Positions 15,287-23,516 of a stretch of 64,000 nucleotides of DNA are shown here, one piece after another. A program made the position numbers and the translations under genes. The notes under the pieces were generated by a model, which was not told the origin of the DNA, did not search any database, and saw nothing but the letters and a program-made list of their open reading frames with translations. The stretch is from JBBRVW01 sp038246545. Its GTDB lineage: Bacteria > Actinomycetota > Actinomycetes > JACCUZ01. The stretch is taken from the NCBI GenBank assembly GCA_038246545.1, contig JBBRVW010000001.1, positions 62,001 through 126,000 of the forward strand, given 5' to 3'. Within the stretch, counting starts at the first letter, position 1, and each line of letters starts with the position of its first letter.

Positions 15287-16492
15287 TCAGCCGCGCAACT
15301 TGTACTCCTCGAGGAGCCGACGCCCGATGATCATCTTCTGGATGTCGCTGGTGCCCTCGCCGATGAGCAGCATCGGCGCCTCGCGGTAGAGGCGCTCGAT
15401 CTCGTACTCCTTGGAGTAGCCGTACCCGCCGTGGATGCGGAAGGAGTCTTCGACGACCTCCTTGCAGTACTCGCTCGCGAGGTACTTGGCCATGCCGGCC
15501 TCGATGTCGTTGCGCTCGCCGGAGTCCTTCTTGCGGGCGGCCATCACCATCATCGCGTGCGCGGCCTCGACCTTGGTCGCCATCTCCGCCAGCCGGAACT
15601 GCACGGCCTGGTGCTGGGCGATCGGCTTGCCGAACGTCTCACGCTGCTGGGCGTAGCGGACGCCGAGCTCGAACGCGCGCTGCGCGACCCCGCAGCCGCG
15701 TGCGGCCACGTTGACGCGGCCTACCTCGACGCCGTCCATCATCTGGTAGAAGCCCTTGCCGGTCCCGCCGCCGAGCACCCGCGTCGCCGGAACACGCAGC
15801 CCGTCGAAGACGGCCTCGGTCGAGTCGACGCCCTTGTAGCCCATCTTCTCGATCTTCCCGGGGATGGTGAGCCCCGGCGCGACCTCGCCGAAGCCAGGCT
15901 CCTTCTCGACCAGGAACGTCGTCATCCGCTGGTGCGGCTTCGCGTCGTCGGCGGCCTCGGCGTCGGTCTTGACGAGGACGGCCAACAGGTTCGACGTCCC
16001 GCCGTTGGTGATCCACATCTTCTGGCCGGTGAGCAGGTAGTCGTCGCCGTCGCGCACCGCCTTGGTGGTGATGGCGCTGACGTCGGAGCCCAGCGCCGGC
16101 TCGGACATCGAGAAGGAGCCGCGCACCTCGCCGGTGGCCATCCGGGGCAGCAGCGCCTGCTTCTGCTCGTCGGTTCCGTGCTGCTGCAGCAGGTAGGCGA
16201 CGATGAAGTGGGTGTTGATGATGCCGCTGACGCTCATCCAGCCGCGGGCGATCTCCTCCACCACCAGGGCGTAGGTCAGCAGCGACTCGCCCAGGCCGCC
16301 GTGCTCCTCGGGGATCATGAGGCCGAACAACCCCATGTCCTTCATGCCCTCGACGATGTCCGTCGGGTACGCGTCGTCGCGCTCGAGCTGGGCGACGTGC
16401 GGGAGGATCTCCTTGTCGACGAAGCCGCGGACCGTCTTCACGATCTCCTGCTGGACGTCGGTGAGACCTTCGGTCTGGGCGAGGCGACCCAT
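15287..16492 (-). CDS. Acyl-CoA dehydrogenase (ethylmalonyl-CoA cluster type)
   Basis: 401 residues, full length. It carries both family signatures: FSMSEPALGSDVSA for FAD/substrate binding and the C-terminal YCKEVVEDSFRIHGGYGYSK plus LLIGEGTSDIQKMIIGRRLL with the Glu usually catalytic. It matches from memory the dehydrogenase beside ccr/meaA in Streptomyces, which suggests methylsuccinyl-CoA or another branched acyl-CoA as substrate. AAGGAG precedes ATG 16492. A perfect palindrome overlapping its -10 box suggests repression by a TetR-type regulator. Confidence 0.88.
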   Translation of the reverse strand: MGRLAQTEGLTDVQQEIVKTVRGFVDKEILPHVAQLERDDAYPTDIVEGMKDMGLFGLMIPEEHGGLGESLLTYALVVEEIARGWMSVSGIINTHFIVAYLLQQHGTDEQKQALLPRMATGEVRGSFSMSEPALGSDVSAITTKAVRDGDDYLLTGQKMWITNGGTSNLLAVLVKTDAEAADDAKPHQRMTTFLVEKEPGFGEVAPGLTIPGKIEKMGYKGVDSTEAVFDGLRVPATRVLGGGTGKGFYQMMDGVEVGRVNVAARGCGVAQRAFELGVRYAQQRETFGKPIAQHQAVQFRLAEMATKVEAAHAMMVMAARKKDSGERNDIEAGMAKYLASEYCKEVVEDSFRIHGGYGYSKEYEIERLYREAPMLLIGEGTSDIQKMIIGRRLLEEYKLRG

Positions 16493-16527
16493 GGCGCGAC
16501 TCCTTCGCGGGCGGTGCGCAGGTGCGT

Positions 16528-16543
16528 ATGTTACTGGCCAGTA
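16528..16543 (-). promoter_or_regulatory. Promoter and operator of the acyl-CoA dehydrogenase
   Basis: TACTGGCCAGTA (16532-16543) is a perfect 12-base palindrome. On the minus strand its end forms part of TAACAT (16533-16528), a good -10 box 36 bases before the ATG. A protein bound here would block RNA polymerase. Confidence 0.6.
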
Positions 16544-16576
16544 TCCCGTGTCCGTGCAGGCCGGTCGTCGCCGGGG

Positions 16577-17554
16577 TCATGCCGGGGGCGCACCACCGGC
16601 GGGGCGTCCGACGCCGTAGTAGCCCGGCACGACGCTGAAGCCCAGTCTGTCGTTGGCAGCCAGGATCGGTGCGTTCTGGTCCATGTTCTGGGTGTAGATG
16701 CGCTCGTGCCCCGCGGCCCGCATCAGCTCGGCGTGCCGCGCCTTGAGCGCTGTCGCGAGGCCGGCGCCGCGGGCCTCCGGAACGACGCCGGTGAAGAACG
16801 TGTTCAGCGCCGCGTCCTTGGCACGGTCCATCACCGTGGTGAGACCGACCGGTACGCCGCCGCGCCACGCCAGCAGCACGTACGAGGGCTCCGGGAAGAA
16901 CGCGCGGAACACCGAGTAGGGGATCTCGTCGGTGCTGCCCTCGGCGTCGGGGGCATCCTTCCAGGCCACCAGGGCGAGCTCGTACACCTGCCGCCACTCG
17001 CCTTCCCCCGCGCGCTCGGGCAGCAGTCGCAGCTGGTAGCCCGCCGCCTCGGCGCGCCCCACCGCGGCGCGGACGGCGTCGTCCGGCAGCCCCCGCAGGT
17101 CGAGCACCGACTCGCGGTGGTGGCCCAGCACCTCGTAGCCCAGCCGCGCGCTGGCCACCAGGCTGGGCGCATCCAGCTCGTGCACGGAGTCGGCGATCCC
17201 GGGCAGCCGGTGCAGGACGGCCATCTCGGTGAGCACGTCAGCGAGTGCGCCGCCGACACCATGCCGCCGCGCCTCGGGCAGCACGTAGATCCCCGTCATC
17301 GCCATCCCGCGCTGGGCCCCGCCCTTGGCGATGATGAAGGCGTCGGCCACCGGGCGGCCGTCGAGCTCACCCACCAGCATGAGGTGCGGGGTGTCCGGGG
17401 GCATCGACCGCACCCGGTCGACGACGAAGTCCTTTCCCCACCACAGCGGGTCACCCACGTGCAGCGCGTCGAGGTCCTCGTCCACGCCACCCGCGCGCAC
17501 CGAGACCGCGCCGTGCTGCCGCGGCAGTCGGACCGGCGCCGTCGCCCCCGTCAT
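16577..17554 (-). CDS. Tandem GNAT N-acetyltransferase
   Basis: 325 residues with two GNAT domains. The first has GIYVLPEARRHGVGGALADVL (about 90-111); the second has TGVVPEARGAGLATALKARH (about 250-270). The layout resembles mycothiol synthase MshD and related double acetyltransferases, but the sequence is not clearly MshD. It transfers acetyl from acetyl-CoA to an unknown amine. The ATG lacks a Shine-Dalgarno; CACACT six bases upstream is a weak -10 candidate. Confidence 0.8.
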   Translation of the reverse strand: MTGATAPVRLPRQHGAVSVRAGGVDEDLDALHVGDPLWWGKDFVVDRVRSMPPDTPHLMLVGELDGRPVADAFIIAKGGAQRGMAMTGIYVLPEARRHGVGGALADVLTEMAVLHRLPGIADSVHELDAPSLVASARLGYEVLGHHRESVLDLRGLPDDAVRAAVGRAEAAGYQLRLLPERAGEGEWRQVYELALVAWKDAPDAEGSTDEIPYSVFRAFFPEPSYVLLAWRGGVPVGLTTVMDRAKDAALNTFFTGVVPEARGAGLATALKARHAELMRAAGHERIYTQNMDQNAPILAANDRLGFSVVPGYYGVGRPAGGAPPA

Positions 17555-17574
17555 GACCGCAGTGTGCCGCAGAT

Positions 17575-17629
17575 GGTGATCCACACCGGATCCATCTGGC
17601 GTTTCCGCAACGGTCCGGCGTGGATCACC
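17575..17629 (-). repeat. GATC hairpin, family 1, at the 3' end of the DinB gene
   Basis: Arms 17575-17592 (GGTGATCCAC...) and 17612-17629 pair over 18 positions with one A-C mismatch and one wobble, loop 19 bases. It overlaps the restored DinB stop codon and lies 21 bases before the GNAT start, so it may separate the two genes. Confidence 0.6.
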
Positions 17630-18117
17630 GGAGGAGCTGCTCGCGGAGGATGTCGGCGTGTCCGCAGTGCTGGGCCAGCGCGCAGCATGTGCAGGTAGAC
17701 CCATCGCAGGGGCAGCGGGCCGCGCCGGTTGCCGCGCACGACGTCGTCGAGGCCCAGCCCGACGGTGGCCCGCCTCGAGGACTCGCACGCCTCGGCGTAC
17801 GCCGCCCGCACCGAGGCGATCGTGTCCTGGTCGTCGAGCACGAAGGACTCGTCCGGCGAGGCTGGGATCCCGATCTCGGCACGAGGCCGGCAGGTGATGG
17901 CCTCGTCGAACCACACCTTCTCCACGAACGTGGTGTGCTTCACCAGGCCCAGCAGGGTGGTCGCCGACGGTACGAGGGACCGCCGGGCCTGCTCCTCGGT
18001 GAGCCCGTCGAGAGCGGCGAGCATCGCCGCCCGGTGCTCGTCGAGGAACACGTCCAGCTGCGCACGCAGCGGCTGGTCGAGGACGTTCTCGGCGAAGGTG
18101 CCCGGCAGTGAGGACAT
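17625..18117 (-). pseudogene. DinB family (DUF664) gene with a frameshift
   Basis: From ATG 18117 the frame encodes a DinB-like four-helix protein (LDVFLDEHRAAMLAALDGL, LVKHTTFVEKVWFDE, RWVYLHML), then becomes nonsense. The expected ending, LAQHCGHADILREQLLR, appears in another frame and stops at 17625. The break is near 17679-17683 inside GCGCGC on the plus strand. Restoring one CG dinucleotide gives LHMLRALAQHCGHAD, which has the normal family spacing. His ligands for the metal site (HTTF and the final HxxH-like segment) are thus split. Either a recent 2-base deletion or a sequence error. Confidence 0.75.
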
Positions 18118-18174
18118 CCGCTGAGGATCCCCGCTCTCCTGAGGTCGGGCAACCGAGCTCGGCGCTGAGGTCGC

Positions 18175-18948
18175 TCAGCGCGCCTCGACGATCGCGTTGC
18201 CGCCGTCGACCACGAGCAGCTGGCCGGTGACGTACGACGACCCCGGCGAGGCGAGGAACGCCACCGCGGCGGCGACCTCGTCGGGGGTGCCGGACCGGCC
18301 CACCGGTGCGCGCAGCCCGTGCTCCGCCTCCGCCGCGGTCTGCGATCCCGTCGCTATCCAGCCCGGCGCCACCGCGTTGCACGTCACGCCGGACGCCGCC
18401 GCCTCGACGGCCACCGCCCGCGTCAGCCCGAGCATCCCGGCCTTCGCGGCGGCGTACGACGACTGGTCGGGCATCGCACTCACCGGGCCGGTGGTGGACG
18501 CGACGTTGACGACCCGGCCGAAGCCTGCGGCCAGCATCGCGGGCAGGAACGCCCGGGTCACGAGGAACGCCGTGTCCAGGTTGCGCGCCAGGTCGGCCCG
18601 CCAGTCCGCCAGCGACAGGGCAGTCATCGGAGCCTGCACGTCCGGAGAGCCGACGCTGAGCATGCCGGCGTTGTTGACCAGGACGTCGACGGCGCCGACG
18701 GCCGCGAGCAGTGCGGCGACGTCGTCCTCGCGGGTGAGGTCGGCGACGACACCGTGCGACCCCTCGCCCAGCTCGGCCGCGCGCTCGTGGATCCGCTCGG
18801 TGGTGGATGTGACGTGCACGGTGGCGCCACGGGACGCGAGGGCGCGTGCACAGGCGAACCCGATGCCGTCGCCGGACCCGGCACCGGTGACCAGCGCCAC
18901 CCGCCCGTCGAGGCGCACGTCCTCGGGCGCGCGCCATGACGTCGCCAC
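18175..18948 (-). CDS. SDR family NAD(P)-dependent oxidoreductase
   Basis: 257 residues. The cofactor motif TGAGSGDGIG at about 18-27, NNAG, the catalytic Ser in NVASTTG and the YAAAK pair are all present, so the enzyme should be active on an alcohol or ketone. The GTG start is two bases after the CitE stop, indicating co-transcription with it. The C-terminus GQLLVVDGGN is typical. The substrate may be linked to the CoA metabolism of its neighbour, but nothing in the sequence proves it. Confidence 0.85.
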   Translation of the reverse strand: MATSWRAPEDVRLDGRVALVTGAGSGDGIGFACARALASRGATVHVTSTTERIHERAAELGEGSHGVVADLTREDDVAALLAAVGAVDVLVNNAGMLSVGSPDVQAPMTALSLADWRADLARNLDTAFLVTRAFLPAMLAAGFGRVVNVASTTGPVSAMPDQSSYAAAKAGMLGLTRAVAVEAAASGVTCNAVAPGWIATGSQTAAEAEHGLRAPVGRSGTPDEVAAAVAFLASPGSSYVTGQLLVVDGGNAIVEAR

Positions 18949-18950
18949 GG

Positions 18951-19940
18951 TCAGCGCTCGGGTGGCTGGAAGGACGACGTCCGGCTCATGCCCGCCGCCC
19001 GGCCCTTGCCGGCGACGACCAGGGCCATCTTGCGGGACGCCTCGTCGATCATCTCGTCGCCGAGCATGACCGCGCCGCGCATGCCGCCGGCCTCGGACGT
19101 GTGCCACTCGTAGGCGTCGAGGATCAGCTCGGCGTGGTCGTAGTCGTCCTGGGCCGGCGAGTAGACCTCGTTCGCCGCGTCGATCTGCCCCGGGTGCAGC
19201 ACCCACTTGCCGTCGAAGCCGAGCGCCGCCGACCGGCCCGCGACCCGACGGAAGCCCTCGACGTCCTTGATCTGCAGGTACGGCCCGTCGATGGCCTGCA
19301 GGTCGTGCGTGCGGGCGGCCATCAGGATCCGCATGAGGATGTAGTGGTACGCATCGCCGACGTCGTAGCCCGGCGGCTGCTCCCCCACCACCAGCGACTT
19401 CATGTTGATGGACGCCATGAAGTCGGCCGGCCCGAAGATGATGGTCTGCGTCCGCGGCGACGCCGCCGCGATGGCGTCAACCTCGACGAGGCCTTGGGCG
19501 TTCTCGATCTGCGCCTCGATGCCGATCCGGCCGACGTCGAGGCCGAGCGACTTCTCGATCTGGGTGAGCACCATGTCCAGGGCGTTCACCTGCGCCGCGG
19601 TCTGCACCTTGGGCAGCATCACCGCGTCGAGGTTGGCCCCGGCACCCTCGACCACGGCGATGACGTCGCCATAGGTCCACTGCGTCGTCCAGTCGTTGAC
19701 CCGAACGACCCGCGTCTTGCCGGACCAGTCGCCCTCGTTCAGCGCGGACACGATGTTGCTCCGCGCGTCGACCTTCGCCAGCGGCGACACCGAGTCCTCG
19801 AGGTCGAGGAAGACCTGGTCGACCGGCAGGCCCTGCGCCTTGCCCAGCATCTTCGGGTTGGACCCCGGGACGGCGAGGCAGGACCGGCGGGGCCTGACGG
19901 TGGGCGGGCTGGACGGGTTCGCGCTGCTCGGCTGCGTCAC
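18951..19940 (-). CDS. HpcH/HpaI aldolase, CitE/malyl-CoA lyase-like
   Basis: 329 residues. It begins RPRRSCLAVPGSNPKMLGKA and carries FLDLEDSVSP, IEAQIENAQG and IFGPADFMASIN, hallmarks of CitE-like CoA ester lyases with Mg-binding Glu and Asp. It closely resembles the Streptomyces Mcl-type protein beside ccr/meaA, which cleaves beta-methylmalyl-CoA or hydrolyses malyl-CoA. Its start is a leaderless GTG. It is the first gene of an operon with the SDR. With the MaoC and acyl-CoA dehydrogenase genes it forms a dispersed set for the late ethylmalonyl-CoA pathway. Confidence 0.86.
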   Translation of the reverse strand: MTQPSSANPSSPPTVRPRRSCLAVPGSNPKMLGKAQGLPVDQVFLDLEDSVSPLAKVDARSNIVSALNEGDWSGKTRVVRVNDWTTQWTYGDVIAVVEGAGANLDAVMLPKVQTAAQVNALDMVLTQIEKSLGLDVGRIGIEAQIENAQGLVEVDAIAAASPRTQTIIFGPADFMASINMKSLVVGEQPPGYDVGDAYHYILMRILMAARTHDLQAIDGPYLQIKDVEGFRRVAGRSAALGFDGKWVLHPGQIDAANEVYSPAQDDYDHAELILDAYEWHTSEAGGMRGAVMLGDEMIDEASRKMALVVAGKGRAAGMSRTSSFQPPER

Positions 19941-19947
19941 GGCGAGC

Positions 19948-19953
19948 AGGTTA
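19948..19953 (-). promoter_or_regulatory. -10 box TAACCT, leaderless type, citE-SDR operon
   Basis: TAACCT, seven bases, GTG 19940 on the minus strand. Confidence 0.6.
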
Positions 19954-19961
19954 CCGACGGG

Positions 19962-20915
19962 TCACTCCACCGGGACCGAGGCCTCCACCTCGTCGCCGCC
20001 GGAGAAGATGACGATGCCCAGCCCCAGCAGGAGCAGCGCCGCGGCCGGCAGCGCCGCGAGCGGCGGGGTCTGGTGCAGTGACACCGCGGCGATGACCGCA
20101 GCGCCCGGGACCTCGAGCAGCAGCGCCAGCGACACCACGGTGGCGCTCGTCGACCTCAGCACCACGTTGAACACCGAGTGCCCCAGCAGCTGCGCACCCA
20201 CGGTGAGCGCGAGCAGCTGCAGCCAGGTGGTGCCGTCGTACCCCCACAGCTGCACGCCCCCGACGAGGCAGCCCGCCAGCAGCACGACCGCCGCCGTCGA
20301 GTAGCAGACCGCCGTGTACGACGTGGTGCTCACGGTGCGGCGCACCTCCGCGCCGGCCACGGTGTAGAACGCCGCGAAGACACCGCCGAGCAGGGCGAGC
20401 AGGTCGCCGGCGAGCGCCTTAGGCTCCAGCGAGAAGTCGACCCCGGTCAGCACGACCACCGCCACGAGGGACAGGGCGATGCCCAGCCAGGTCCGCCGTG
20501 GGACGTGGTGGCCCATCGCCCGCGCGATCACCGCCACCCAGACCGGCTGGGTGGCGACGATGGCGGTGGCCGACGCCACCGACGTGAGGCGCAGGCTGGG
20601 CACCCAGGTCGCGAAGTGCGCGGCCAGCAGCACACCCGCAGCGAGCGCCCAGCGCCACTCCCGCCGGGTCAGCTGCGCCAGCTCGCGTCGACGGGTCGCC
20701 GCTGCGAACGGCCAGATCGCGCCGACCGCGAGCACGTTGCGCCAGAGCGCGACCGCGAGGGCCGGCGCCGCAGCGGCCGCCATCAGCGGTCCGGAGGTCG
20801 AGACCGCGAGGATGCCCACCGCCATCAGCGCGAGGTCGGCGCCGGGTGGTCGTCCCATCACCGCGGGCCGGTCCGCCGGCCGTGCGCTCGACGACTCTCC
20901 CCGCGGCCCGCTCAC
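19962..20915 (-). CDS. EamA/DMT family transporter
   Basis: About 317 residues with ten membrane helices in two EamA repeats. The second repeat starts near LEPKALAGDLLALLGGVFAAFYTVAG. Drug/metabolite transporters of this type export amino acids, sugars or cofactors; the substrate is unknown. GTG 20915 is favoured because CATGAT lies six bases upstream; ATG 20858 (MGRPPGAD) would give 298 residues and still keep all helices. It is divergent from the next gene, sharing about 50 bases. Confidence 0.83.
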   Translation of the reverse strand: MSGPRGESSSARPADRPAVMGRPPGADLALMAVGILAVSTSGPLMAAAAAPALAVALWRNVLAVGAIWPFAAATRRRELAQLTRREWRWALAAGVLLAAHFATWVPSLRLTSVASATAIVATQPVWVAVIARAMGHHVPRRTWLGIALSLVAVVVLTGVDFSLEPKALAGDLLALLGGVFAAFYTVAGAEVRRTVSTTSYTAVCYSTAAVVLLAGCLVGGVQLWGYDGTTWLQLLALTVGAQLLGHSVFNVVLRSTSATVVSLALLLEVPGAAVIAAVSLHQTPPLAALPAAALLLLGLGIVIFSGGDEVEASVPVE

Positions 20916-20921
20916 CGGAGC

Positions 20922-20927
20922 ATCATG
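20922..20927 (-). promoter_or_regulatory. -10-like CATGAT before the EamA transporter
   Basis: CATGAT, six bases, GTG 20915 on the minus strand. Weaker than the TANNNT boxes. Confidence 0.4.
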
Positions 20928-20954
20928 CGGCACCCGTCCGGGCCGGCCGTGTGG

Positions 20955-20960
20955 CACGCT
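20955..20960 (+). promoter_or_regulatory. -10-like CACGCT, leaderless type
   Basis: CACGCT, six bases, GTG 20967. The same hexamer and spacing precede folP2. Confidence 0.45.
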
Positions 20961-20966
20961 CACCTC

Positions 20967-21497
20967 GTGATCGCCGACCGGGACGCCGTGCTGGCCCAGG
21001 CCCTGGTCGAGGAGGTCTGCAAGAAGTCCTCCCTGGTGTGGGTCCGGCCATTCGGGGCTGCGCACGCGCAGGCCGTCTGGCACGCCTGGCTGGACGGCGC
21101 GGTGCACGTCGTCACCGGCGGCCTGGAGCAGCGACTGACCGACGTGCCCGACGGCGCCGAGGTCGACGTGACCGCGCGCAGCAAGGACACCGGGGGGCGG
21201 GTCGTCACCTTCCGGGCCAGGGTGTCCGACCTCGAGCCCGAGGGCGAGGCGTGGACCCGTGTCGTCGCCGAGCTGCACGGCAAGCGCCTCAACGCCCCGG
21301 ACGGCGAGGCGCAGCCGGCCCGCTGGGCCCGGGAGTCGCGGGTGCTGCGGCTGGACCCGGCCGACCGCCTGGTCGAAGGCCCCGGGCACGTGTCGCACCG
21401 CTCGCACGCCGCCGAGCCGGTGCCGTCGACGGCCACCACCCGCGGACCGCTGCCGTTCGTCCTCGGTCGCCGCGCCCGCCGTCGTCAGCCCCGCTGA
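20967..21497 (+). CDS. Conserved hypothetical protein
   Basis: 176 residues, soluble, starting VIADRDAVLAQALVEEVCKKSS. The protein is mostly beta-strand with alternating hydrophobic and charged residues (GAVHVVTGGLEQRL, VVTFRARVSDLEPEG) and a basic C-terminus. I recognise it only as an actinobacterial hypothetical that accompanies MgtE-N/CBS genes. The start is set by a -10-like box six bases upstream. It ends 29 bases before a palindromic repeat. Confidence 0.65.
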   Translation: MIADRDAVLAQALVEEVCKKSSLVWVRPFGAAHAQAVWHAWLDGAVHVVTGGLEQRLTDVPDGAEVDVTARSKDTGGRVVTFRARVSDLEPEGEAWTRVVAELHGKRLNAPDGEAQPARWARESRVLRLDPADRLVEGPGHVSHRSHAAEPVPSTATTRGPLPFVLGRRARRRQPR

Positions 21498-21525
21498 CGC
21501 CGGCGGAGCCCGGTGCGGCCCGCAG

Positions 21526-21585
21526 GATGTGCGCCGCCGCACCGGACACGCCGGCCGCGCGGTGTGTCCGGGCACAAAGGATCTT
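21526..21585 (-). repeat. Palindromic repeat family 2, copy B
   Basis: Read on the minus strand it starts AAGATCCTTTGTGC, continues with GGACACACCG and GGCGTGTCCGG, and ends GGCGCACATCC, matching copy A at 40055-40116 across its length. The inner stem CCGGACAC/GTGTCCGG is intact but the outer arms have diverged. It lies in the 3' region of the hypothetical gene. Confidence 0.75.
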
Positions 21586-21630
21586 CCGGTGGCACGGCCC
21601 CGGCACCGCCTGCCGGGCGCCGCGCGCCGG

Positions 21631-21636
21631 TAGCCT
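21631..21636 (+). promoter_or_regulatory. -10 box TAGCCT, leaderless type, MgtE-N/CBS gene
   Basis: TAGCCT, eight bases, GTG 21645. Confidence 0.55.
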
Positions 21637-21644
21637 GACCGCTC

Positions 21645-22955
21645 GTGAGCGGCGCGCCGACGAGGGTCTTCATCGCGCGCCTGGCCGGTACCCCGCTGTT
21701 CGACCCCGCGGGCGACCAGGTCGGGCGGGTGCGCGACGTCGTCGTCTCGCTGCGGATCGGCCGTGAGGAGCCCCGCGTCCTGGGCCTGGTGGTCGAGGTG
21801 CCCGGCCGTCGGCGGATCTTCGTCCCGATGACCCGGGTGACCTCGTTCGACGCCGGCCAGGTCATCACCACCGGCCTGGTCAACATGCGCCGCTTCCAGC
21901 AGCGCCCCACCGAGACGCTGGTCCTCGGGGAGCTGCTCGACCGCACCGTCACCCTGCTCGAAGACGGCTCCGGCGCCGTCGTCGTCGACGTCGGCATGGA
22001 GCAGCAACGCACCCGCGACTGGGAGGTCACCCGCCTCTTCGTCCGCCGCCCCGGCAAGGGGCTGCGGCGCCGCGGCGAGACCCTCACCCTGGAGTGGCGC
22101 GACGCCGGTGGCCTGCAGGTCGAGGAGACCGGTCAGGGCGCCGCCAACCTGCTGGCCACCTTCGAGAAGCTCAACGCCGCCGACCTGGCGTCGGTCCTGC
22201 TCGGGCTCTCGTCGAAGCGCCGGCTCGAGGTCGCGTCCGCGCTGGACGACGAGAAGCTCGCCGACGTCCTCGAGGAGCTGCCGGAGGAGGACCAGGTCGA
22301 GATCCTCGGCGAGCTGGAGGAGGAGCGGGCAGCCGACGTCCTCGAGGCCATGCAGCCCGACGACGCAGCCGACCTGCTGTCCGAGCTGTCCCAGGCCGAC
22401 GCCGAGAAGCTCCTCGAGCTGATGGAGCCGGACGAGGCTGCCCCGCTGCGCCGCCTGCTCGCGTACTCCGACGACACCGCCGGCGGCATGATGACGACCG
22501 AGCCGGTGATCCTGCCGCCGGACGCCACCGTCGCCGACGCGCTGGCCCGGGTGCGGCAGCCGGAGCTGTCCCCCGCCCTGGCCGCGCAGGTCTACGTCTG
22601 CCGCCCGCCGATGGAAACGCCCACCGGCCGGTTCATCGGCATCGCGCACATCCAGCGGCTGCTGCGCGAGCCGCCGTCCTCCCTGGTCAGCGGTGTCGTC
22701 GACACCTCCATCGAGCCGCTGCGCCCCGAGGTGCCGCTCGCCGCGATCACCCACCACCTGGCGACCTACAACATGGTCGCCGCTCCGGTCGTCGACGAGG
22801 ACGACCACCTGCTGGGCGCGGTGACCGTCGACGACGTCCTCGACCACCTGCTGCCGGACGACTGGCGGCACCGCGACCACGCCCAGGACCGGGCCGTCGA
22901 CCGGGCCGCCCGGGCCGGGCTGAGCGGGCCGGACGGGGTGCGTCATGGCGCGTGA
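21645..22955 (+). CDS. MgtE-N and CBS domain protein without transporter part
   Basis: 436 residues. An N-terminal PRC-barrel-like region (DQVGRVRDVVVSL) leads to an acidic helical MgtE N-domain (about 160-265, repeats such as ELPEEDQVEILGELEEE), then two CBS motifs (about 270-400, GMMTTEPVILPPDATV and NMVAAPVVDEDDHLLGAVT). There are no membrane helices, so it cannot itself carry Mg2+. It may sense Mg2+ or adenine nucleotides and act on another protein. It matches Rv1232c. The stop overlaps the DUF1003 start by 11 bases, indicating an operon. Confidence 0.85.
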   Translation: MSGAPTRVFIARLAGTPLFDPAGDQVGRVRDVVVSLRIGREEPRVLGLVVEVPGRRRIFVPMTRVTSFDAGQVITTGLVNMRRFQQRPTETLVLGELLDRTVTLLEDGSGAVVVDVGMEQQRTRDWEVTRLFVRRPGKGLRRRGETLTLEWRDAGGLQVEETGQGAANLLATFEKLNAADLASVLLGLSSKRRLEVASALDDEKLADVLEELPEEDQVEILGELEEERAADVLEAMQPDDAADLLSELSQADAEKLLELMEPDEAAPLRRLLAYSDDTAGGMMTTEPVILPPDATVADALARVRQPELSPALAAQVYVCRPPMETPTGRFIGIAHIQRLLREPPSSLVSGVVDTSIEPLRPEVPLAAITHHLATYNMVAAPVVDEDDHLLGAVTVDDVLDHLLPDDWRHRDHAQDRAVDRAARAGLSGPDGVRHGA

Positions 22956-23484
22956 GCCCCGGCGCAGCACCCGCCTGGACCAGCCACGCGAGGTCCGCCG
23001 GGCGATCGTGCCCACCCCGACGTACGACCCGGAGGCCTTCGGGCGGCTGTCCGAGCGGATCGCCCGGTTCATCGGGACCGGGCGGTTCCTGGTCTACATG
23101 ACCGTGTTCGTGGTGTTCTGGCTGGCCTGGAACGCGCTGGCGTGGAAGCTCCAGTTCGACACCTACCCGTTCATCGCCCTGACCCTGATGCTCTCGCTCC
23201 AGGCGTCCTACGCCGCCCCGCTGATCCTGCTCGCGCAGAACCGGCAGGCCGACCGCGACCGGGTGCAGTACGAGCAGGACCGCGGCCGGGCCGAGCGTGG
23301 CATCGCCGACACCGACTACCTCACCCGCGAGCTGGCAGCCCTCCGGATGGCCGTCGGCGACGTCGCGACCCGCGACTTCCTGCGCTCCGAGCTCCGCCAG
23401 CTGCTCGAGGACATCGAGGACCGCGTGCGGGACGAGGGGCCCGAGAGCGATCCACCAGCCGGAACCGCACCCTCCCAGGGCTGA
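22945..23484 (+). CDS. DUF1003 family membrane protein
   Basis: 179 residues. The DUF1003 signature RIARFIGTGRFLVYMTVFVVFW is followed by a second helix and the charged stretch QNRQADRDRVQYEQD, with a coiled C-terminal part (about 110-165). Two membrane helices at about 50-70 and 80-100. The ATG lies inside the end of the preceding gene, so translation is coupled. Function unknown; it may be the membrane partner of the CBS protein. Confidence 0.85.
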   Translation: MAREPRRSTRLDQPREVRRAIVPTPTYDPEAFGRLSERIARFIGTGRFLVYMTVFVVFWLAWNALAWKLQFDTYPFIALTLMLSLQASYAAPLILLAQNRQADRDRVQYEQDRGRAERGIADTDYLTRELAALRMAVGDVATRDFLRSELRQLLEDIEDRVRDEGPESDPPAGTAPSQG

Positions 23485-23516
23485 AGTCCGGGGCCTGAAC
23501 ACCCGATCTTCTCCGG

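Noticed and set aside
15431..17698. Plus-strand frame of 755 codons
   Set aside because: Antisense to the acyl-CoA dehydrogenase and GNAT genes; composition is typical of a shadow frame.
16577..18937. Single 786-codon minus-strand frame
   Set aside because: It fuses an out-of-frame reading of the SDR and DinB genes to the GNAT gene. The real GNAT starts at 17554.
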